This document shows, in pieces, positions 14,894 to 22,949 of a stretch of DNA of 64,000 bases. The stretch's first letter is position 1. Every line of letters begins with the position of its first letter. The notes beneath the pieces were generated by a model. The model ran no database searches, was not told the DNA's origin, and saw only the letters and a list, made by a program, of their open reading frames with translations. The stretch spans positions 124,001-188,000 of the forward strand of contig NZ_JALGYW010000006.1 of NCBI RefSeq assembly GCF_023111095.1, read 5' to 3'. Position numbers and translations under genes: made by a program. This DNA is from Maribellus sp. YY47 (lineage in GTDB: Bacteria > Bacteroidota > Bacteroidia > Bacteroidales > Prolixibacteraceae).

Positions 14894-16897
14894 TCAGTAT
14901 CTAGCCATCATGGCAGAAATGCCACCTCCGTTGGTGACGTTTGAAAATCCGCGGCTCATCAACACCTGTTGAGCGTAGGCCGAGCGGGCGCCTGAAGCAC
15001 AGTAAACTATAATTTCACGTTCCGAATTATCGCCCAAATCGCATTTGCCCTGCATCAGGTCATCCAGCGGAATGTTAATGGCATCGGGGAAAGCACCACT
15101 TCGGAATTCTCCCGGTGTACGCACGTCGATCACCAACCTTTTCAGTTCCTGGGCGCTGATATTCTTGTTGGTTTCCGTTTCTTCCATCACTTTTTCGCCA
15201 ATGCTTTTTTTCCCGATTGGCAATGGAAGCATGTTAATATTCCGGAATCCAACTGCTGCTGCATGACGTTGCAACGATGTATTTCCTCCCGAAATATTCA
15301 TTACCTCTTTACAGCCTGCTCCAATGAGTGTGCGTACAGCCTGATGGCCTTTTTTCCCGGTTTCGTCGTAAACCAGAATGGCAATATGTTTTGGAATTCT
15401 GTCGAGATTGGGTTGCAGCATTTCGAGCGGCAAATGATGAGCGCCGTTCATTTTGCTTTTCTGGTGGGCAAATACATCGCGGATATCCAGAACAATGATC
15501 TGTTCTTTTGTTTCGATGTAATCATCAATATCCGATACAAGAATGCTGGGACCGTACCCCGACATTTTGTTTTCTGCCGCGTAAGCGGCCATGTTCATGG
15601 CATCGTTTGCTGTGCCGATGGGTGGCGAATAGGCAAAGTCGATATCCGCCAGGTCGCTAACGGTAAGTTGAGTGGCACAGGCTGTGGCAATCACATCCAA
15701 ACGTTTGTCGGCACCTTTGTAACCTGCAGTTTGACCGCCCAGTACAACGCCGGTTTTTTTATCGAAAATCAGCATGACACTCACGGTTTCAGCTCCCGGA
15801 TAATACGAAGTGTGATGTTCTTTATGCACCACAACCGCATCGGCATCGATACCGGCGGCACGGGCCTGTTTGAGTGAAAGACCAGTGCTTCCTGCAACTG
15901 CATCAAAAACACGAACCACCGAAGTTCCGATCGAACCTTTGTAGCTGTGATTTCCTCCCAGCGCGTTTTCTGCGGCAATTCTTCCTTGGCGGTTAGCCGG
16001 GCCTGCCAACGGAATGCGTACTTTTTTGCCGTTTACACGGTGTTCAATTTCCACCATATCGCCTGCGGCAAAAATATCAGGATCAGAAGTTTGCAGTTTA
16101 TCGTTTACCAGCAAACCTCCGGCTTCGCCAATTGCAAGTCCGGCATCTTTTGCCAGTTGCAAAGTTGGACGAACACCCACAGAAAGCAGCACCATGTCGG
16201 CTTCCAGCGTTTTACCGTTGTCCAGTTCAACAGAATTGGCGTTTATTTTAATAACCGCAGTTTCGGTGTGTATCCCCACGCCAAAAGCATGTAATTCGCG
16301 GGTGATAAATCCTGCAGTTTCGGCTTCCATGAGTGGCATTACATGTTGCATTTTTTCAACCACATGTACTTTCAGCCCTCTTTTAACGAGCGCTTCCACC
16401 ATTTCGAGACCGATAAATCCGCCACCAACAACTACCGCTGTTTTTGGGTCGTTGTTTTTCAGGTGGTTATCGATTTTGTCCATGTCTTCCAATGTCCACA
16501 AACTGAAAACATGGTCAGCAACTGCTCCGGGTACGTCGGGTTGAATCGGGCGTCCTCCCTGTGCAAGGATCAGTTTGGTATATTCAAAAGTTCTTTTCTG
16601 TCCGTTTTCGCTGTTGAGCGTAAGAACCTGTTTATTTTCTTTGTCGATGGCTTCCACCACCGTGTTGATGTGTACTTCCACCTGGTATTGTTCGTTAAAA
16701 CTCTCAGGGCTTTGGAGAATCAACTTTGAGCGGCTGTCGATATCGCCGGCGATATAGTAAGGGAGACCACAGTTGGCAAAAGAAATGTCGGGCCCTGCTT
16801 CGAGCATGGTAATGTGTGCATCGGGCGATAAGCGGCGTGCTTTGGCTGCTGCTGTTGCACCTGCCGCTACACCTCCAATGATCAATATTTTTTCCAT
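14894..16897 (-). CDS. CoA-disulfide / persulfide reductase with two rhodanese domains
   Basis: The 667-residue flavoprotein (counted from the ATG at 16897, which begins MEKILIIGGVAAG) has an FAD/NAD(P)H disulfide-reductase core (about 1-445) with the single active-site cysteine at position 43 in SFANCGLPYY, as in CoA-disulfide reductases. Two rhodanese domains follow. The first (about 455-550) has Asp in place of the catalytic Cys (VYDETGKKG) and is probably inactive; the second (about 575-667) has the intact loop YCASGARS. Such proteins (CoADR-RHD, NADH-dependent persulfide reductase) reduce CoA-disulfides, CoA-persulfide or polysulfide. A role in thiol repair under copper stress would fit the location but is inference. 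The longer open frame to 16939 adds an unlikely leader. Confidence 0.9.
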   Translation of the reverse strand: MEKILIIGGVAAGATAAAKARRLSPDAHITMLEAGPDISFANCGLPYYIAGDIDSRSKLILQSPESFNEQYQVEVHINTVVEAIDKENKQVLTLNSENGQKRTFEYTKLILAQGGRPIQPDVPGAVADHVFSLWTLEDMDKIDNHLKNNDPKTAVVVGGGFIGLEMVEALVKRGLKVHVVEKMQHVMPLMEAETAGFITRELHAFGVGIHTETAVIKINANSVELDNGKTLEADMVLLSVGVRPTLQLAKDAGLAIGEAGGLLVNDKLQTSDPDIFAAGDMVEIEHRVNGKKVRIPLAGPANRQGRIAAENALGGNHSYKGSIGTSVVRVFDAVAGSTGLSLKQARAAGIDADAVVVHKEHHTSYYPGAETVSVMLIFDKKTGVVLGGQTAGYKGADKRLDVIATACATQLTVSDLADIDFAYSPPIGTANDAMNMAAYAAENKMSGYGPSILVSDIDDYIETKEQIIVLDIRDVFAHQKSKMNGAHHLPLEMLQPNLDRIPKHIAILVYDETGKKGHQAVRTLIGAGCKEVMNISGGNTSLQRHAAAVGFRNINMLPLPIGKKSIGEKVMEETETNKNISAQELKRLVIDVRTPGEFRSGAFPDAINIPLDDLMQGKCDLGDNSEREIIVYCASGARSAYAQQVLMSRGFSNVTNGGGISAMMARY

Positions 16898-17282
16898 TTT
16901 CCTATTTATTGTTGGTTTAATGACTTTATCAATATGCATACATCTAGATAATTCGATGCGAAAATAATTAAGTTTTCAAATGTAGGATTCATTTCGCTAT
17001 CAATGTTAATTTAATGTTGATCAAATGATGTTTAAAGCGCTTTTTAATATTCGTAAAGTGAACATTAGTTCGGCTCATTTTCAATAAAAATACTTTTTAC
17101 TCTTAAAAATGAATTTCCGGCACAAGTATTTTTAAAATGGTGTGTCAAAAACTACGAGTGATTATAAAATAGTCAATAAGAGAACGAAGAAAATACTGAA
17201 ATGAGTTGCAGATATTTTAATAACCAAATAGTTACAATTTACAATTACTATACATAACTTTACTAAAAACAAAATTCTAACC
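16898..17282. other. AT-rich divergent promoter region between reductase and czc-type operon
   Basis: This 385-base spacer has no convincing ORF. Near its right end is TAACTTTA (17255-17262), one base from the TAnnTTTG box, 20 bases before the ATG of the TolC gene, with TTACAATTTACAATTAC just upstream. On the minus strand TATTTTCG is the only comparable box near the reductase start. Nothing else is evident. Confidence 0.5.
17255..17262 (+). promoter_or_regulatory. -7 box of the czc-type operon
   Basis: TAACTTTA is identical to the box before the SHOCT-copA unit and one base from the Bacteroidota consensus. It gives a predicted leader of about 14 bases. No clear -33 element is seen. Confidence 0.4.
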
Positions 17283-18524
17283 ATGCATATCCGGGATTTG
17301 ATTTTGATCCTGTTCGCTTTCTTATTTTTTCAGAGCTCCGGACAGGAAAACTTGCTAACCATTGAACAAGCCGTAGAATCGGCTTACAACCGTAACACCG
17401 AATTGCAACAAATGCGGGCGCAGTTACGGCAGAAAGAGAACCAGTGGAGGACAGAAACCGGCGTTTCTGCTCCCGAAATCAGCTACTTCAAGGAGGGAAT
17501 CAGCTCGGGGCCGGGCGATGCCTTTGATGAACAACGTATTACGATCTCGCAGGAATTTGATTTTCCGCTGACGACTTCTTACCGCTTAAAAGCTTTATCG
17601 CAGGAGGTAAAAGCGATTGACTTAAAGGTAAAAGCCAGGGAAAATGAAATAAAGGCGGAGGTAAAAAGTAAGTATGTGGAAGTTTTGTATGCTTTGTATC
17701 TTCAGCGATCGAGGCAAAACCAGGTAAAGCTGGCGGAAGAACTTTACAATGCTGTTTATACGAAGTTTGAAATGGGAATGGGAAATGGAATTGATCTGGC
17801 CAATGCTGAACTCCGGCTCGAACAATCAAAAAACGATCTCGATCAAACAGAGTGGGTACTGCACCAGGCGCGCTATGGTTTGTTTTACGCCATGGGCTTG
17901 CCGGTGGATGATCAGAAATACAGTATCCAGTTTTCAGATACTTTACGTGCCGATGATATCGAAATATCCCAGATTTTAACGCTTTCGGTGCAGGAAAGTC
18001 AGCCCGCTTTTCTGGCATCGCAACACGAACTGGAAGCCTCCGGTTTTTATATAAAAGAAGCCAAAAGCAATATTTTGCCTGACATTCGCCTGAATTTATA
18101 CACGCAGGATTACGGCACCGGTTATGATTTTAAAGGTTTTGAAGTGGGTTTGAAAATCCCGATCTGGTATCCGTTCGATCAGAAGGGAAAGATAAAAATA
18201 GCTTTGGACAAACAGGAAGAAATCCAGTGGAAACAACAGGAAATCAGGCTCGATACCAAAAAACAGATCGAATACGCCTGGCACAATTATTCGGTCAGCC
18301 AGTCGATCATAAAAAGATATAATACTACGATGAAAGAGAAAGCTGAACATTTGCGCAGCCTTTCTCTGAAAGCCTATCAACTGGGTGAAGTTGACCTGCT
18401 GAATCTGCTGAATGCCCAGCAAACCTATCTCATGAGCGAAGAGAGGTATCTGATTGCCCTGCGCGACTATTACCTGCAACTTGTAGCGCTCGAAAAATTT
18501 CTTGACCGCGACTTAGTCTATTAA
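17283..18524 (+). CDS. TolC-family outer-membrane channel (CzcC-like)
   Basis: The 413-residue product has a signal peptide (ending FFQSSGQ) and the two-fold coiled-coil layout of outer-membrane efflux proteins, with LTIEQAVESAYNRNTELQQ at the start and LSLKAYQLGEVDLLNLLNAQ late in the protein, a typical feature of metal-efflux channels. It is the first gene of a three-gene RND operon; the adaptor follows after 29 bases. It is distinct in sequence from the channel at 7235-8467. Confidence 0.88.
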   Translation: MHIRDLILILFAFLFFQSSGQENLLTIEQAVESAYNRNTELQQMRAQLRQKENQWRTETGVSAPEISYFKEGISSGPGDAFDEQRITISQEFDFPLTTSYRLKALSQEVKAIDLKVKARENEIKAEVKSKYVEVLYALYLQRSRQNQVKLAEELYNAVYTKFEMGMGNGIDLANAELRLEQSKNDLDQTEWVLHQARYGLFYAMGLPVDDQKYSIQFSDTLRADDIEISQILTLSVQESQPAFLASQHELEASGFYIKEAKSNILPDIRLNLYTQDYGTGYDFKGFEVGLKIPIWYPFDQKGKIKIALDKQEEIQWKQQEIRLDTKKQIEYAWHNYSVSQSIIKRYNTTMKEKAEHLRSLSLKAYQLGEVDLLNLLNAQQTYLMSEERYLIALRDYYLQLVALEKFLDRDLVY

Positions 18525-18553
18525 TCTGAAAACAAGCGTAAAACACATAAAAC

Positions 18554-19753
18554 ATGAAGAATACTTTATCCCTGGCAGTTTTAGTAGGATTGACCGCAAT
18601 GTTGTTTTCCTGCGGATCGGGGAAACCAACGGATCAATCAGAAAAAAAGGAACAAACTGAGCTTCCGCCCTCGTTGAAAACTGAAAAGGAAGGAAGCGTG
18701 AAGATGGTTCAGTTAAATGAAAAGGAACAGAACGAGTTAAAAATCCAAACGCAGAAAGTGACCAACAATTTTATCGATTACACGGTTACTGCGCCCGGTG
18801 TTGTATTTCCTGCACCCAATCACGGAAGTATTATCAGCACTCCAATTAACGGACAAATCAGCAAAGTGAACAAATTTGAAGGAGCGTGGGTGAAAAAAGG
18901 AGAGGTGCTGTTTGAAATACAAAGCCTTGAATTTGGCACCTTGGTTTCGGAATATTTACAGGCTTATGCTGAAGAACGTTTTCAGACCAACCGCCTGAAA
19001 AGAGTGAAACAACTGGTGGAAGAAACGATATCATCAACCAGTGAGCTGGAACGCGCGACCGCAGAGTACGATCGTGCGTCGGCCAGTTCGCGTGCCGCTT
19101 ATTCACGCTTAAGGGCTGTGGGTGTGGCCGATCCGGAAATCAAATCCTTCACTGACGGTGAAAATATCGATCCGGTACTAAAAATTCATTCGCCCATTGA
19201 CGGAATTATCGAAAAGAATTTTGTGGAACTGGGACAGTCGGTAAATGCGCTGGAGAACCTGTCACGGGTGCTGGATACAAGGGATGTGTTGATTCGCGCT
19301 TATCTTTCGCCGGATGATGCGCGGCTAATCAATACCGGCGATTCGGTGATGGTTTCAAAGCGTGAAAAAGAAGAGAATATTTTATCTGCGACGGTAACCT
19401 CAGTCAATCCCGGGCTCGATGAAGATACCCGTTCGGTGATTGCAAACATTCTGGTGCCGGCTCGCGACGGGTGGCCAAAACCCGGTGAAAACGTGCGGCT
19501 TTCGATTGCCACTTCAACCAAAAAGGAAATAATTGCACTTCCGGTGCAGGCGCTTACCTACGACGGAAACAACCCGGTGGTTTTTGTGAAAAAAGGAAAT
19601 GGAATCTACGAAAAGCGTTTTATCGGTGTTTCCGAAATTCGTGATCAGTATGTTTTTGTGGATAATGGACTCAGCAATGGTGAAGAAGTGGCTGTGTCGA
19701 ATGTATTCAGTCTGAAAGCGCTTTCCCGTTTCGATATTATCGCTGAAGAATAA
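18554..19753 (+). CDS. RND periplasmic adaptor lipoprotein (CzcB-like)
   Basis: The 399-residue product carries a lipoprotein signal with lipobox LFSC at about 17-20. The core has the paired lipoyl-like half motifs (ISTPINGQISKVNKFEGAWVKKGEVLFEIQ split over 95-125, and IHSPIDGIIEKNFVELG), a helical hairpin and the adaptor beta-barrel. It should connect the CzcA-like pump to the channel. Unlike the cus-type adaptor it has no CPMH module and no DUF3347 tail, which supports a different metal. It ends 18 bases before the pump. Confidence 0.9.
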   Translation: MKNTLSLAVLVGLTAMLFSCGSGKPTDQSEKKEQTELPPSLKTEKEGSVKMVQLNEKEQNELKIQTQKVTNNFIDYTVTAPGVVFPAPNHGSIISTPINGQISKVNKFEGAWVKKGEVLFEIQSLEFGTLVSEYLQAYAEERFQTNRLKRVKQLVEETISSTSELERATAEYDRASASSRAAYSRLRAVGVADPEIKSFTDGENIDPVLKIHSPIDGIIEKNFVELGQSVNALENLSRVLDTRDVLIRAYLSPDDARLINTGDSVMVSKREKEENILSATVTSVNPGLDEDTRSVIANILVPARDGWPKPGENVRLSIATSTKKEIIALPVQALTYDGNNPVVFVKKGNGIYEKRFIGVSEIRDQYVFVDNGLSNGEEVAVSNVFSLKALSRFDIIAEE

Positions 19754-19771
19754 TCAAGAAAGGAAAAAATC

Positions 19772-22700
19772 ATGTTAAAAGAAATCATAACTTTTAGTGT
19801 CCGGCAGAAGTTTGTAGCCCTTTCGTTGGTTATTCTGATGGCTGTTGCCGGCTATTTTTCGCTGATTCAGTTACCCATCAACTCTCTTCCGGATGTTACT
19901 CCGGTGCAGGTGCTTGTCATCACCAAAGCCGGAAGATATTCGCCTTACGATGTGGAGAAACTGGTGAGTTACCCGATTGAAACGGCGGTGAATGGCTTAC
20001 CCGATGTGGCAGAAGTTCGTTCCATTTCTCAGTTTGGACTATCGGCTGTAACCGTGGAGTTCGAAGAAAAAACGGATATTTATTTTGCCCGCCAAATGGT
20101 AAGCCAGCGTTTGCAATCGATTACCGACGAGCTACCTCCCGATGTTTCCAGCCCGCAGCTGGGGCCAATTACCACGGCTTTGGGGGAAATTTACCAGTAT
20201 GTGGTCAGCGGTGAAAATTACTCGCTGACCGAATTACGTGAAATTCAGGACTGGCTGATCGCTCCCCAGTTGAAAGTGGTAAAGGGTGTTACCGAAATCA
20301 ACTCTTTTGGAGGTTTTGTAAAACAATACAATGTGGTTGTTCAACCCGGGCGTTTGCGCATGTTTGGCATTGGTATTTCGGAGGTGATCACTGCCATTTC
20401 GACCAACAACAGTGTTTCGGGCGGGAATTACCTCGAACACAACGGCGAGCAGTTTATCATTCGTGGAGTGGGGCAGATCAACAAAGTAGCTGACCTTGAA
20501 AATATTGTGGTTACCAACATCGACAATAAACCCGTTTTTATCAAGGATGTGGCTTCAGTTGAAATTGGTACGCAGATCAGACAGGGCGGTGTTACGCAGG
20601 ACGGAAAGAGAGAAGTGGTAACCGGGATTGTGATGATGTTGCGGGGTGGCAACGGAAGAAACGTAATTGCCGATATCGAAGATAAAATCGACAACATCAA
20701 CCAAAACCTGCCGGAAGGCGTGAGTATCAAAAAGTTTTACGACCAGTCGGATCTGATCAGCCGGACAACAGCCACCATTTCAACCAACCTGGTAGAAGGA
20801 GGTTTTTTGGTAATTGTGGTGTTGTTGCTTTTGCTGGGCGAAATTTCAGGTGCCCTGATTGTGGCGATGGTAATCCCGTTTTCCATGTTGTTTGCCTTTA
20901 TCGGGATGCGCGAGTTTGGTCTGGCAGCCAACCTGATGAGTTTGGGTGCGATCGACTTTGGGATGGTGGTTGACGGTTCGGTGGTAATGGTCGAAAACAT
21001 TGTTCACGGTCTTCAAAAAGATAAGAGCAAAAACAAAGATGAAATTATACGAACATCGGCACAGCAAGTGGTGCGGCCGATCTTTTTTGGTGTGTTGATC
21101 ATTTTGATGGTGTATGTTCCAATCATGACTTTTAGCGGAATGGAGGGCATCATGTTCCGCCCGATGGCGATCACTGTGGCAGCTGCAGTGTTGGGATCAT
21201 TACTGCTTGCGCTCATTTTTGTGCCGGCCATCGCTGCCATCGTTTTCCGAAAAGGCGTGAAAGTACGGAAGAATCATCTGATTAACTTTTTACGACCGAG
21301 GTACATCAGTTCGCTCACAAAATACATGGATCGCAAATGGTTTGTGGTTTCAATGGCTGGGATACTTTTTACAGCATCAGTATTTTTGATGACACGGCTT
21401 GGAAGTGAATTTATTCCGGAGCTGGATGAAGGTTCCATTTTGATAGAACAGGTGAGGATGCCTTCGGTAACGCTCGATGAATCGATTGAAAATGCCAACT
21501 GGCTGGGTGGAAAACTGGTTCAGAATATACCCGAAATACAAACCGTGGTGCCCAAAACCGGGCGTTCGGATTTGGCCAACGACTGGATGGGCGTTCACCA
21601 GACGGATGTGTGGGTGATTCTTAAACCAACCGAAGAATGGCGAAAAGGCCTCACAAAAGAAGATATTATTGCAGAAATTGAACCTTATCTGCAAACCGAG
21701 CCCGGACTGGTTTACAACTTCACACAGCCCATTGCCATGCGTGTGGATGAGCTGACAAGTGGAGTAAAATCGGACCTTGCAGTGAAAATCTACGGCGAAG
21801 ATCTGGACGTTCTGGCGAAGATCGGAGAAAATATATCTGCACTTCTTCCGCAATTGAACGGGACGGATAATTTTTATGTAGAGCAAACTGTTGGACAGCC
21901 CTATATTACGATTGAAATCGACCGCGAAGCAGTTGCCTCGTTTGGATTAAATGTGGACAATGTTCAGCAGGTGATCGAGGCTGGAATCGGCGGACAGGAA
22001 GTGGGGCAGGTTTACGAAGGACAGCGCCGCTTTGGAATTGTGGTTCGTTATCCGGAAGATGTGCGCGACCAGTTGCATAAAATTCAGGAGGTGCCGGTGC
22101 ATTTGTCCAATGGCGGATATGTTCCGTTAAAAAGGGTAGCAAAAATAGTGTTGCAGGAAGGCCCGCGCGAAATTCAACGTGAAAACGGCTGGAGGCGTCT
22201 GATTGTCGGAATCAACATCAAAGAAATCGACCTGGGGAGCTACGTTGCCAGTCTTGAAAATGAGATCAGGGAAAAAGCAGAAATCCCTGCGGGTTATTTT
22301 ATTGATTATGGCGGTACTTTTGAGAATCAGCGCCGGGCAATGCGGCATTTGCTGCTGGTGGTCCCGCTCTCCATTTTCATCATTATTGGCTTGTTGTACC
22401 TCAACTTTGGCAAAATGAAATACGCCATTCTTATTTTGCTGAACCTGCCATTCGCCTTATCCGGAGGAATCTTCCTGTTGTGGGTGAGGGGAATGTATCT
22501 GTCAGTTTCGGCAAGTATTGGTTTTGTAGCCTTGTTTGGGGTGGCGGTGCTCAATGGTATTGTGTTGATCGATCATATTAACGAATTGCGAAAGGAGCGA
22601 ACGGGAAATCTGAAGCAACTGATTGTGGATGGCTCTGCCGACCGCTTGCGACCGGTTCTGATGACCGCACTGGTAGCCAGTCTTGGTTTTATACCGATGG

Positions 22701-22870
22701 CGTTTAACACCGGCCCCGGATCGGAAGTGCAGCGCCCACTGGCAACGGTTGTGATTGGCGGCTTGGTAACTTCAACCTTGTTAACACTGATGGTTTTGCC
22801 CATTATTTACCATTGGTTGGAAAAACGTTCAAATAAACCTGAAATACAAACAGAAGAACCCGAAAGCTGA
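19772..22870 (+). CDS. CzcA-like heavy-metal RND efflux pump
   Basis: The 1032-residue RND transporter is of normal length for the heavy-metal (HME) family. The membrane relay region reads GAIDFGMVVDGSVVMVEN, with the acidic residues expected of CzcA-type pumps. The porter domain carries FTQPIAMRVDELTSGVKSD, the CzcA-type pattern, where CusA-type pumps have a Met-containing RxxMLxTG. Export of divalent ions (Co, Zn, Cd or Ni) is therefore likelier than Cu(I). It is the last gene of the operon and ends in a good terminator. The exact metal cannot be told from sequence. Confidence 0.92.
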   Translation: MLKEIITFSVRQKFVALSLVILMAVAGYFSLIQLPINSLPDVTPVQVLVITKAGRYSPYDVEKLVSYPIETAVNGLPDVAEVRSISQFGLSAVTVEFEEKTDIYFARQMVSQRLQSITDELPPDVSSPQLGPITTALGEIYQYVVSGENYSLTELREIQDWLIAPQLKVVKGVTEINSFGGFVKQYNVVVQPGRLRMFGIGISEVITAISTNNSVSGGNYLEHNGEQFIIRGVGQINKVADLENIVVTNIDNKPVFIKDVASVEIGTQIRQGGVTQDGKREVVTGIVMMLRGGNGRNVIADIEDKIDNINQNLPEGVSIKKFYDQSDLISRTTATISTNLVEGGFLVIVVLLLLLGEISGALIVAMVIPFSMLFAFIGMREFGLAANLMSLGAIDFGMVVDGSVVMVENIVHGLQKDKSKNKDEIIRTSAQQVVRPIFFGVLIILMVYVPIMTFSGMEGIMFRPMAITVAAAVLGSLLLALIFVPAIAAIVFRKGVKVRKNHLINFLRPRYISSLTKYMDRKWFVVSMAGILFTASVFLMTRLGSEFIPELDEGSILIEQVRMPSVTLDESIENANWLGGKLVQNIPEIQTVVPKTGRSDLANDWMGVHQTDVWVILKPTEEWRKGLTKEDIIAEIEPYLQTEPGLVYNFTQPIAMRVDELTSGVKSDLAVKIYGEDLDVLAKIGENISALLPQLNGTDNFYVEQTVGQPYITIEIDREAVASFGLNVDNVQQVIEAGIGGQEVGQVYEGQRRFGIVVRYPEDVRDQLHKIQEVPVHLSNGGYVPLKRVAKIVLQEGPREIQRENGWRRLIVGINIKEIDLGSYVASLENEIREKAEIPAGYFIDYGGTFENQRRAMRHLLLVVPLSIFIIIGLLYLNFGKMKYAILILLNLPFALSGGIFLLWVRGMYLSVSASIGFVALFGVAVLNGIVLIDHINELRKERTGNLKQLIVDGSADRLRPVLMTALVASLGFIPMAFNTGPGSEVQRPLATVVIGGLVTSTLLTLMVLPIIYHWLEKRSNKPEIQTEEPES

Positions 22871-22890
22871 GCTTGGTTTTAGTAAAAAGA

Positions 22891-22926
22891 AAAGGATGCT
22901 CTCTGAATGGAAAGCATCCTTTTTTA
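22891..22926 (+). terminator. Intrinsic terminator of the czc-type operon
   Basis: AAAGGATGCT (22891-22900) pairs perfectly with AGCATCCTTT (22913-22922), followed by TTTT. The A-rich left flank lets it also act for the S9 peptidase gene on the other strand. Confidence 0.85.
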
Positions 22927-22949
22927 TGTAGGTTAAGATCGATGAAAAG

